This document shows, piece after piece, positions 1 to 6,613 of a stretch of DNA of 8,833 nucleotides (the stretch's first letter is position 1; each line of letters begins with the position of its first letter). The notes under the pieces were generated by a model that saw only the letters and a program-made list of their open reading frames with translations, searched no databases and was not told the DNA's origin. The DNA comes from UBA7692 sp964650845 (GTDB lineage: Bacteria > Bacteroidota > Bacteroidia > Chitinophagales > LD1), in assembly GCA_964650845.1 (NCBI GenBank), contig CAZYXR010000106.1, positions 1 to 8,833 of the forward strand, written 5' to 3'. Position numbers and translations under genes: made by a program.

Positions 1-2
1 TA

Positions 3-1646
3 AACTCGGGACCACAAGGACCAACCGGACCAAAGGGCGACACCGGAGATAATGGGGTTGCCGGGGCGCAGGGTATAACCGGACCCAAAGGTGATACAGG
101 TGATGCCGGAGCTGCAGGAGCACAAGGTCCTCAAGGAATACAAGGGGTGCAAGGACCTTCAGGCGCAAAGGGCGATAAAGGCGACCAAGGAAACATAGGT
201 GCGCAAGGCCCGATTGGGCCACAAGGTGCGCAGGGAAACCAAGGTATTCAAGGTGTAACCGGGTTTTTGCAAAGCGGAACAGCAGCAGGGCAAACGCCTT
301 ATTGGAACAACTCAAATTGGGTAATTGACCAAAATATATATAATAACGGAGGAAATGTTGGGATTGGGACCAACAATCCGGCACAAGGCAAGCTTTGGGT
401 ACAAGGTGGCGATATTTGGATGACAGGCGATAACAGAAGATTAGCTTTTACAACAGATAACTCAACAGACAATACTCCAAATGCATCAATTACCGCATTG
501 CAAAACGGACTCTCCGGCTCAAGTGCCGATATCATTTTCAATACTTGGGATGGTAGTGCCAATACAGAAATAATGCGCTTAAGAAGCAACGGCAGTGTTG
601 GCATCAACAACAATCTTGCCACCAACACTAATGCCACACTTAGCATTACACCTAAATATGGCAACTGGGCCGAAGGGATAGAAATCAACCCTCATTCGGG
701 AGGTTTTGGGGCGGTTTTTTTTAGAGAAACAGCGAATAGCATTACAAACACTTGGTTTTTAGGTAAAATCAACAACCACAATTTTGGTGTGTTACGCAAT
801 TCATTAACAGGAATGACAGGCACAACCCGTGCCGACCAACCTTTTGAAATAACAACTACCGGAAACTCTATTTTTGGTGGAAATGTGGGCATTGGTGCTG
901 CCACACCAACTCATAGATTAGAGGTTTACGGTGGCGATAACGTAGCCTACTTTGCTTCAAGCGGCAGCAATGCTTACATCCGATTAGCCATAAATAACGA
1001 CATCAACACCCGACTGGAGTTAGCCAACCGAAACGGGCGCACTGCCTTGTGGAATGGCAACACAGGAGATGCCTTTAATATCATTCATTCCTCGGGTCGA
1101 GCAGGAATTGGTACTATCGACCCTCAACGAAAACTTCATATAAATGTGGACAATAGCGAGTATGGCGGATTATTTATTGGTAAAATAAACGACAATGGAG
1201 ATGCAGGAAGTTACCGTATAGACTTTCCAGGATGGCGCGACAACAATACCAATCCAATAACTGCACGTATTGAAGCAAAAAGTGTTTGGTCTTGCTGCGG
1301 CAACTATCCATCTGGTGGATACCCAGGTGTACGAGGAACCGACTTGGTTTTTTCAACCAATGATGCTTGGAACAATGTAGAACCAATAGAAAGATTAAGA
1401 GTTAAGCAAGATGGAAATTTAGAATGGAACTATAACGGTACCGATGCGGCTATGTTACCCGCTTCTTATGCCATTATCATTCCTGTATCTGCAACTTGCC
1501 CAACTGGCTGGGGTCAAAGAGATGTAAAGTGGGATACTGCCGATGTTAGCAATGCCGATTCTGGGAAAGACGGAAAAATAGCTGTTGACGATGGAAATAG
1601 CTCCAGCGTAAAAATGCGCTTTTGCGTAAGAGGAACAGGTTGGTAA
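3..1646 (+). CDS. Collagen-like repeat surface/fibre protein, 5'-truncated by window edge
   Basis: The frame is open from the left edge, so the true start lies outside the window; a GTG at 147 is inside the collagen repeat and is not a credible start. The 547 visible residues begin with 28 unbroken Gly-X-Y triplets (residues 3-86), followed by a non-collagenous region with four copies of a GxVGIG-type motif (near residues 117, 197, 293 and 365; the second is degenerate) that usually reads GNVGIGT-x-x-P-x-x-K-L-x-V. The end (residues 499-547) carries CPTGW and FCVRGTGW, which could be bridged by a disulfide. Such proteins in Bacteroidota are large, secreted or phage-tail-like fibres, normally of unknown ligand. 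No peptidase S74 chaperone domain and no obvious type IX secretion tail is visible at the C-terminus. Role as an exported fibre or adhesin is inferred; the signal peptide cannot be seen. It stands alone, 106 bases before the next gene. Confidence 0.85.
   Translation, partial: NSGPQGPTGPKGDTGDNGVAGAQGITGPKGDTGDAGAAGAQGPQGIQGVQGPSGAKGDKGDQGNIGAQGPIGPQGAQGNQGIQGVTGFLQSGTAAGQTPYWNNSNWVIDQNIYNNGGNVGIGTNNPAQGKLWVQGGDIWMTGDNRRLAFTTDNSTDNTPNASITALQNGLSGSSADIIFNTWDGSANTEIMRLRSNGSVGINNNLATNTNATLSITPKYGNWAEGIEINPHSGGFGAVFFRETANSITNTWFLGKINNHNFGVLRNSLTGMTGTTRADQPFEITTTGNSIFGGNVGIGAATPTHRLEVYGGDNVAYFASSGSNAYIRLAINNDINTRLELANRNGRTALWNGNTGDAFNIIHSSGRAGIGTIDPQRKLHINVDNSEYGGLFIGKINDNGDAGSYRIDFPGWRDNNTNPITARIEAKSVWSCCGNYPSGGYPGVRGTDLVFSTNDAWNNVEPIERLRVKQDGNLEWNYNGTDAAMLPASYAIIIPVSATCPTGWGQRDVKWDTADVSNADSGKDGKIAVDDGNSSSVKMRFCVRGTGW
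9..269 (+). repeat. Collagen Gly-X-Y coding repeat
   Basis: A glycine codon recurs every nine bases from 9 to 261, giving 28 uninterrupted Gly-X-Y triplets plus a final GFL. X and Y positions are rich in Pro, Gln, Ala, Asp, Lys and Thr (GPQ, GPK, GDT, GAQ, GIQ), as in bacterial collagens. Lys and Asp residues in neighbouring triplets could form stabilising salt bridges in a triple helix that lacks hydroxyproline. The codons vary (GGA, GGT, GGC, GGG), so the repeat is conserved as protein more than as DNA. It continues beyond the left edge. Confidence 0.9.
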
Positions 1647-1752
1647 AGGTATCTTTCTTCATTACAGATAGTCTTCAATAAAAATGCATTACGGGTGTAT
1701 AACATCAGTAAATCACGCAGCTTTTTTGTTTCTTTTGTAGCAAACAAATTTC

Positions 1753-2550
1753 ATGCGGCATCTCGGCATCTTACATAAAATGTCCACACTTTACGTAAAC
1801 CCCGTAGAGTATCACTTAAAGTTCAACAACGATGAGGTTATTGTAAATCAGTTGTTGGGTAAAGAAATTCAACTGCGCTGGACGGGCAACATCTATTGCA
1901 CAATTTGTGGCCGAAAAACCAAAAAAAGTTTTGGCGAAGGTTTGTGTTATCCATGTTTTGCCAACGCTCCCGAAAATGCCGAATGTATATTGCGACCCGA
2001 ACTTTGCAAAGCCCACCTGCACCAAGGGCGCGACCCCGAATGGGAAGAGCGCGCACACAACCAACCACACTTTGTATATCTTGCATTAACCAACGAAGTA
2101 AAGGTGGGAGTAACTCGCAACACGCAAATACCTACGCGATGGATAGACCAAGGAGCAGCAAAAGCAATAATTTTGGCCGAAACACCATACAGGCAACTTG
2201 CCGGAGCAATAGAGGTGTTTTTGAAACAATACCTGAGCGACAAAACCCACTGGAGCAAAATGCTGATGAATACTCCGGCTCAAGAAATTGACTTGCTATC
2301 GAAAAAAAACAGTGTTACAGCCTTGCTGCCCGATGAATACAAGCAATACATTTCTACAAACGATGAAGTGCTGGAGTTGACATACCCTGTACTCAACTAT
2401 CCAACAAAAGTTACCAGCATTGGGCTTGAAAAGCACCCCAACATTCTATTGCCATTAAATGGCATACGCGGGCAATACTTTTTGTTTGAAGGCGGAGCCG
2501 TAATCAACATCCGCAAGCACAGCGGATTTGAAATAGAATTGATTGCATAA
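1753..2550 (+). CDS. DUF2797 family protein (zinc-ribbon-like, possible GIY-YIG-like core)
   Basis: A 265-residue protein of the uncharacterised DUF2797 family, recognised from the overall pattern: an N-terminal 'MRHLGILHKM' start, a cysteine-rich segment, the block KVGVTR...PTRWIDQGA (residues 117-135), and LNYPTKV (214-220) with GIRGQY (238-242). Cys49/Cys52 and Cys65/Cys68 form two CxxC pairs that could bind zinc; Cys78 and Cys85 follow. Residues 107-154 read like a GIY-YIG domain: FVY, KVG, Thr121, Arg129, then Glu154 in a helix-like GAIEVFLK. That relation is my inference. Function is unknown; a nucleic-acid role is plausible but unproved. The ATG at 1753 is preferred because the MRHLGILHKM segment resembles the start of relatives; the ATG at 1780 (Met10) is the alternative. 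It is followed by gpmI after 99 bases, which has its own promoter box, so an operon is not evident. Confidence 0.8.
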   Translation: MRHLGILHKMSTLYVNPVEYHLKFNNDEVIVNQLLGKEIQLRWTGNIYCTICGRKTKKSFGEGLCYPCFANAPENAECILRPELCKAHLHQGRDPEWEERAHNQPHFVYLALTNEVKVGVTRNTQIPTRWIDQGAAKAIILAETPYRQLAGAIEVFLKQYLSDKTHWSKMLMNTPAQEIDLLSKKNSVTALLPDEYKQYISTNDEVLELTYPVLNYPTKVTSIGLEKHPNILLPLNGIRGQYFLFEGGAVINIRKHSGFEIELIA

Positions 2551-2637
2551 AAAATCTTCACCCATACAAAACCAATTTATTTTGAATCAAACTTTTTGTT
2601 TCTAACAAAATTACGCACTATCTAAATCTACTAATCG

Positions 2638-2645
2638 TATTTTTG
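2638..2645 (+). promoter_or_regulatory. Bacteroidota -7 box upstream of gpmI
   Basis: TATTTTTG matches the TAnnTTTG -7 consensus of the Bacteroidota primary sigma factor exactly. It ends only four bases before the gpmI ATG, so initiation about seven bases downstream would give a leaderless or nearly leaderless mRNA. No good TTG -33 element lies at the usual spacing; a TTTG at 2595-2598 is too far away. Confidence 0.5.
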
Positions 2646-2649
2646 CGCC

Positions 2650-4182
2650 ATGAATAAAAAGCGCGTTATCCTCATCATTATGGATGGTTGGGGACATGGC
2701 TTCAAGCCCAATGCCAGTGCCATAGCACAAGCAAACACTCCATTTATAGATTCGTTGTATAAAAACTACCCCAACACAGAGCTATTTACACATGGCGAAA
2801 ATGTGGGGCTGCCCGATGGGCAAATGGGCAACAGCGAAGTAGGGCATTTAAACATCGGTGCCGGCAGAGTGGTGTATCAAGAATTGCTGCGTATAAACAA
2901 CGCTGTAAAAAGTGGCGCATTGGCACAAAACAAAACTTTTGAAGCGGCAATTGACTATGCTATACAACAAAACAAACCTTTACATCTGATGGGTTTGGTA
3001 AGCGATGGCGGGGTGCATTCGCACATCAAACATTTAATGGCAATGTGCGAAATAGCTGTTGCAAAAGGCCTAAATCCCAATCAAATTTTTATTCATGCTT
3101 TTACCGATGGCCGAGATACCGACCCAAAAAGCGGCTATGGATTTCTTCAACAGCTAACAAGTTTTTTAAAAGAAAAAAAATGCGGGCGCGTAGCAAGTAT
3201 TTGCGGGCGATATTATGCAATGGATAGAGATAATCGCTGGGAGCGCGTAAAACTTGCCTACAACTTACTTACCGAAGCAAAAGGCAACGCTACTACCGAT
3301 GTACTGCAAGCAATTACCCAAAGCTATGAAGCTGGAGTAACAGATGAATTTATTCTTCCAGTTTCGGTAAAAGATGAAAACGGAAATGCTCTCGCAACAA
3401 TAAAAAATGGAGATGCCGTTGTGTGCTTCAACTTTCGTACCGACCGTTGCCGCGAAATTACCAAAGCGCTCACCCAACAAGACTTTCCGGAACACGCGAT
3501 GCAAAAACTATCGCTGCACTACACTACCATGACGGTGTACGATAGCAGCTTTAAAAATGTACACAACATTTTTGATAACGATGATTTGAATAACACCTTA
3601 GGCGAAGTGATAGCACAAAACAATCTATCGCAATTGCGCATTGCCGAAACAGAAAAATATCCGCATGTAACCTTCTTCTTTTCGGGTGGAAGAGAGCAAA
3701 TGTTTGAAGGCGAATCGCGCATCATGGTTCCATCGCCTAAAGTAGCCACCTACGATCTGCAACCCGAAATGAGCGCATTGGAAGTAACCGAAAAAGTAGC
3801 GAATGCGTTAAACAACCGCTCGGCAGATTTTATTTGCCTGAATTATGCAAACCCAGATATGGTGGGGCACACAGGTGTTTTTAGTGCTGGCATCAAAGCC
3901 TGCGAAACCATAGACCATTGTGTGAATACAGTAGTTACAACGGCTTTGGCAAGCAATTACACCATTCTTGTAACTGCCGACCACGGCAATGCCGATTACA
4001 TGATAAATGAAGATGGCTCGCCCAACACTGCACACACAACCAACCCTGTGCCTTTGTTTTTAATTGATAATGATTTTAAACCTGCGTTGCACAGCGGCAC
4101 ACTTGCCGATATTGCACCTACGGTTTTAAAACTGATGCAATTGCCACAGCCAAGCGAAATGACGGGAAAGAGTTTGTATTAA
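2650..4182 (+). CDS. gpmI: 2,3-bisphosphoglycerate-independent phosphoglycerate mutase
   Basis: This cytoplasmic glycolytic enzyme interconverts 3-phosphoglycerate and 2-phosphoglycerate through a phosphoserine intermediate and two metal ions, usually Mn2+. The 510 residues are the normal length and no part is missing. The N-terminal phosphatase-like half carries Asp12 (MDGWG) and the nucleophile Ser62 (MGNSEVGH). The inserted phosphotransferase domain has His123 (GVHSH), FTDGRD at 151-156, Arg187 and Arg193 (GRYYAMDRD) and Arg263 (NFRTDR). The C-terminal half returns with Lys336 (EKYPH), Asp403 and His407 (NPDMVGH), Asp444 and His445 (TADHGN) and His462 (TAHT). These match the known substrate and metal ligands of the family. 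The ATG at 2650 is right because the conserved KRVILIIMDGWG starts almost at the N-terminus. It appears to be transcribed alone; a strong inverted repeat begins 37 bases after the stop. Confidence 0.97.
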   Translation: MNKKRVILIIMDGWGHGFKPNASAIAQANTPFIDSLYKNYPNTELFTHGENVGLPDGQMGNSEVGHLNIGAGRVVYQELLRINNAVKSGALAQNKTFEAAIDYAIQQNKPLHLMGLVSDGGVHSHIKHLMAMCEIAVAKGLNPNQIFIHAFTDGRDTDPKSGYGFLQQLTSFLKEKKCGRVASICGRYYAMDRDNRWERVKLAYNLLTEAKGNATTDVLQAITQSYEAGVTDEFILPVSVKDENGNALATIKNGDAVVCFNFRTDRCREITKALTQQDFPEHAMQKLSLHYTTMTVYDSSFKNVHNIFDNDDLNNTLGEVIAQNNLSQLRIAETEKYPHVTFFFSGGREQMFEGESRIMVPSPKVATYDLQPEMSALEVTEKVANALNNRSADFICLNYANPDMVGHTGVFSAGIKACETIDHCVNTVVTTALASNYTILVTADHGNADYMINEDGSPNTAHTTNPVPLFLIDNDFKPALHSGTLADIAPTVLKLMQLPQPSEMTGKSLY

Positions 4183-4219
4183 ACTATCCTCAGGCTTTTG
4201 TTTTACAAAAAAACATAGA

Positions 4220-4252
4220 TAAAACACGTATCTCAATACTATACGTGTTTTA
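4220..4252. terminator. Perfect 12-bp inverted repeat: probable gpmI terminator, or TA operator
   Basis: TAAAACACGTAT (4220-4231) and ATACGTGTTTTA (4241-4252) are exact reverse complements around a 9-base loop. The A-run at the left foot and T-run at the right foot give the shape of a bidirectional intrinsic terminator, 37 bases after the gpmI stop. The stem is fairly AT-rich and no further T-tract follows it. As it also lies 63 bases before the antitoxin start, it could instead be an operator for toxin-antitoxin autoregulation. The terminator reading is preferred, but not by much. Confidence 0.5.
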
Positions 4253-4284
4253 GCAAAGAAATACCAACTTTTCCAAAATGGATA

Positions 4285-4292
4285 AACATTTG
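4285..4292 (+). promoter_or_regulatory. Weak candidate -7 box for the toxin-antitoxin pair
   Basis: AACATTTG differs by one base from TAnnTTTG. It lies 23 bases before the antitoxin ATG and downstream of the inverted repeat, a sensible place for the module's own promoter. No TTG -33 element is found at the expected spacing, so this is only a candidate. Confidence 0.25.
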
Positions 4293-4315
4293 CTATATTC
4301 ATTGAAAGCTACAGC

Positions 4316-4528
4316 ATGGATTTAGAACTAAAAAAACAAGAAATAAAAGCGGAAATAGAAAAAACCGAAGACGAAAAATTACTTTGGGCAATAGCTCGTT
4401 TGCTTCATATTGACGATGACGGAGATGTTCCCGAGTGGCACAAATCGGTAGTTAGGGAGCGCGAGGTGAAATATGAAAAGGACAATATAAAAATGCTTGA
4501 TTGGGATGAAGCAAAAAAGAGTTTATGA
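4316..4528 (+). CDS. Antitoxin of a ParE/RelE-type toxin-antitoxin pair (addiction module component family)
   Basis: A 70-residue acidic protein resembling the putative addiction-module-component antitoxins (PF09720/TIGR02574 type). The N-terminus (residues 1-30) is a charged, coiled helix, followed by WAIARLLH and an acidic DDDGD turn. The C-terminal half has VPEWHKSVVREREVKYEK and ends with LDWDEAKKSL, which matches the family's 'W..E...R' and 'W-E-E-v-...-L' pattern. In such systems the antitoxin wraps around the toxin and blocks it, and often represses its own promoter. No separate DNA-binding domain is visible, so autoregulation is not certain. Its stop overlaps the toxin start by four bases (ATGA), which suggests translational coupling and makes it the upstream partner. 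Cognate pairing is inferred from this arrangement. Confidence 0.8.
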   Translation: MDLELKKQEIKAEIEKTEDEKLLWAIARLLHIDDDGDVPEWHKSVVREREVKYEKDNIKMLDWDEAKKSL

Positions 4529-4815
4529 GCTACCGCATAGAAATTTCTGTCGAAGCCCAAGAAGAAATACTCGTTGCAAAACAATGGTATGAAAAACAAC
4601 AAATTGGATTAGGAGAAGATTTTGCAAACACCACAATACTACACATTGATAGCCTCAAGTCAGGTATTGTTGAGTTTAAAGTTGCATTTGATGATGTGCG
4701 TAGAATGTTGGTGAAGCGATTTCCGTATGTTGTGTATTACAAACGAATAGAAGCAACTAAAACAGTAAAAGTTATAGCAGTACTACATGAAAGACAGCAG
4801 AAGGAACTTAAGTAA
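4525..4815 (+). CDS. ParE/RelE-superfamily toxin
   Basis: A 96-residue protein with the features of the ParE toxin family (PF05016): the opening strand YRIEISVEAQEEI, a helical segment with WYE at 21-23 and GLGEDF at 28-33, then a beta-sheet end containing Arg59-Arg60, RFPYVVYY (65-72) and VKVIAVLHERQ (81-91). Family members act either on DNA gyrase (ParE) or as ribosome-dependent mRNA endonucleases (RelE/YoeB). The sequence does not settle which, though the FPYVVYY/VLHERQ pattern is closer to ParE-like proteins. The protein is full-length with no sign of decay, so the module is probably active. It is converging on sucA, whose coding end lies 115 bases away. The ATG at 4525 is chosen because of the ATGA overlap with the antitoxin and because it fits the family's N-terminus. 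Confidence 0.87.
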   Translation: MSYRIEISVEAQEEILVAKQWYEKQQIGLGEDFANTTILHIDSLKSGIVEFKVAFDDVRRMLVKRFPYVVYYKRIEATKTVKVIAVLHERQQKELK

Positions 4816-4930
4816 TTGTCTTTAACATGTAACAAGTAGATGCAGTTAGTTTGAACTGAACAAAAGCTACTTCTTTCGCTGTAGTAAAAAGCAGCTCTCT
4901 TCAAAAAACAGGCAGCTTGGCAAAGGTGTA

Positions 4931-6610
4931 TTACTTCAAAGCCTCAGTAATAATATAGTCTTGCTCTTTTAGGTGCTGCTTCTTGAAGCCCGTAGCCGGT
5001 GATGCAGAGTTTTTGCGGCAAATGCCTTTAATTTTGGGCAATACACCAAACAATCTACCAACAAGAAACTGCCAAGCACCCATGTTTTTAGGCTCTTCTT
5101 GCACCCACACTATTTCAGCATCAGCATATTTTTCTATCACTGCTTGAAGCTGTTTTAACGGAATGGGATACAACTGCTCCACACGCGCAATCAACACATC
5201 TTTTTTGTCTTCTTTGAGTTGTCTTTCTTTAAGATCGTAATAGATTTTACCTGTACAAAAAACCACCTTGCGAATCTTTTTGCTTTGCGGCTCATCTACA
5301 ATCACTTCGCGGAAAGAACCTTTGGTAGCTTCTGCCAAATCGGAAACACATGCAGGATGGCGTAACAAAGATTTAGGACTCATTACCACCAACGGCTTGC
5401 GGAACTCCCAAGCCAACTGCCTGCGCATGGCATGGAAAAAGTTTGCCGGAGAAGTAATGTTTACAACCACCATATTTAACTCGGCACACATTTGTAAAAA
5501 ACGTTCTAACCGCGCACTACTGTGTTCGGGTCCTTGACCTTCGTAACCATGCGGCAACAGCATCACCAAACCAGAATTGCGCTGCCATTTACTTTCGGCT
5601 GCGGCTATAAACTGATCAATAATAATCTGTGCGCCATTATTAAAATCGCCAAATTGTGCTTCCCAAATAACTAACGGATTGGGGTCGGTAATTGAATAAC
5701 CATATTCAAAACCAAGCACACCATACTCGCTCAAATGCGAGTTGATAACCCTAAATTTCCCTTGCTTTTCGGATAAGCGGCTCAGACGGTTATATTCTTC
5801 ATCTGTTTTTTCATCGTTGATAACCGCATGGCGATGTGTAAATGTGCCGCGCTTCACATCTTCACCGCTAAGGCGCACATCAGTTCCTTCATTCAATATC
5901 GAAGCATAAGCCAACAACTCGGCAGCAGCCCAATCCAATTTTTTGTCTTCGCAAATCAGCTTTTGGCGTTCTTTCAAATACTTCTGCATTTTGCGCACCG
6001 GAGTAAAAGTTTCGGGCACTAAACTCATAGCCTCTGCTAATTTCAACAGCGATTTTTCATTTACCCCGGTGGTAGGCGATTTTTCAAAATCTACACCTTT
6101 AGCTTTGCGAAGTTTATCCCAAGCAATTTCTGTTTGCTGAGGTTTATATGGCAGCGGATGCTGCTTTACAGAATCTAAACGCGCTTGTAAATCTGCCCAG
6201 AATTCTTTTTCGAGTTTTGTAGCCAACTCCAACTCGATAGAGCCCTGTTGTGTAAGTTGTTTTGAATACACATCGCGAGGGTTGCTTTGCTTATCTATCA
6301 AAGCATACATCAATGGTTGTGTAAACTTGGGGTCATCGCTTTCGTTATGCCCCCATTTGCGATAGCACACCATATCAATAAACACATCCTTATTGAATAA
6401 CTGCCTGTACTCGGCCGCCAATTCGGCAACAAATACTGCCGCTTCGGGGTCGTTTCCGTTTACATGAAAAACAGGTGCTTCGATAGTAGCCGCAATTGAA
6501 GTGCAATAATCGCTGGAGCGTGCTTCGTCAAAATCGGTAGTAAAACCGATTTGGTTATTGATAACAAAATGGATAGTGCCACCAATGTAATAGCCATCCA
6601 ACTTTGCCAT
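4931..6610 (-). CDS. sucA: 2-oxoglutarate dehydrogenase E1, C-terminal part (after in-frame stop)
   Basis: These 559 residues are the larger, C-terminal part of the E1 component, which decarboxylates 2-oxoglutarate with thiamine diphosphate and passes the succinyl group to E2 (SucB). Visible features, numbered from the ATG at 6610: VINNQIGFTT (16-25), the second half of the ThDP motif; YRKWGHNE (83-90); SGEDVKRGTFTHRHAV (248-263); YGVLGFEYGY (296-305); EAQFGDFNNGAQI (317-329); LPHGYEGQGPEHSSAR (352-367); and RKNSASPATG (532-541). The end is normal for the family. It follows the N-terminal part in the same frame, separated only by TAA. It probably belongs to one gene broken by a nonsense codon; the ATG after the stop would be an internal methionine in relatives. 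No sucB follows: the next gene downstream is the convergent toxin. Confidence 0.9.
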   Translation of the reverse strand: MAKLDGYYIGGTIHFVINNQIGFTTDFDEARSSDYCTSIAATIEAPVFHVNGNDPEAAVFVAELAAEYRQLFNKDVFIDMVCYRKWGHNESDDPKFTQPLMYALIDKQSNPRDVYSKQLTQQGSIELELATKLEKEFWADLQARLDSVKQHPLPYKPQQTEIAWDKLRKAKGVDFEKSPTTGVNEKSLLKLAEAMSLVPETFTPVRKMQKYLKERQKLICEDKKLDWAAAELLAYASILNEGTDVRLSGEDVKRGTFTHRHAVINDEKTDEEYNRLSRLSEKQGKFRVINSHLSEYGVLGFEYGYSITDPNPLVIWEAQFGDFNNGAQIIIDQFIAAAESKWQRNSGLVMLLPHGYEGQGPEHSSARLERFLQMCAELNMVVVNITSPANFFHAMRRQLAWEFRKPLVVMSPKSLLRHPACVSDLAEATKGSFREVIVDEPQSKKIRKVVFCTGKIYYDLKERQLKEDKKDVLIARVEQLYPIPLKQLQAVIEKYADAEIVWVQEEPKNMGAWQFLVGRLFGVLPKIKGICRKNSASPATGFKKQHLKEQDYIITEALK

Positions 6611-6613
6611 TTA
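6611..6613 (-). other. sucA: In-frame TAA stop interrupting sucA (TAA-ATG junction)
   Basis: Read on the minus strand the junction is GTA-TTA-TAA-ATG-GCA. The protein on both sides continues the SucA alignment without gap or frameshift: HGDAAVAGQGIVYEVL, stop, MAKLDGYYIGGTIHF. From memory, Bacteroidota SucA usually has Gln here (YEVxQMxKLxGY), and CAA to TAA is one C-to-T change (G to A at 6613 on the plus strand). TAA ends most other genes here (for example gpmI, the peroxidase and sucA itself), so it is read as stop in this organism. Whether the base is real cannot be judged from the window. Confidence 0.9.

Noticed and set aside
9..269. CRISPR array or DNA tandem repeat
   Set aside because: The nine-base periodicity comes from Gly-X-Y codons within an open frame; there are no fixed repeats with unique spacers.
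1647..1752. Promoter or terminator between the collagen-like gene and the DUF2797 gene
   Set aside because: The best -7-like box (TTCTTTTG, 1730-1737) lacks the key A and has no -33 partner, and no stable hairpin is visible.
1896..2291. 131-residue plus-strand frame inside the DUF2797 gene
   Set aside because: It is a shifted frame of a gene with good family features, with basic, low-information composition and no motif.
4816..4930. Terminator between the convergent toxin and sucA genes
   Set aside because: I looked for stems with a T-tract on either strand and saw only arms of four to five bases, too weak to call.
6611..6613. TAA reassigned to glutamine (variant genetic code)
   Set aside because: TAA ends gpmI, the DUF2797 gene, the peroxidase and sucA itself at points where their families normally end, and no other gene here has an internal TAA.
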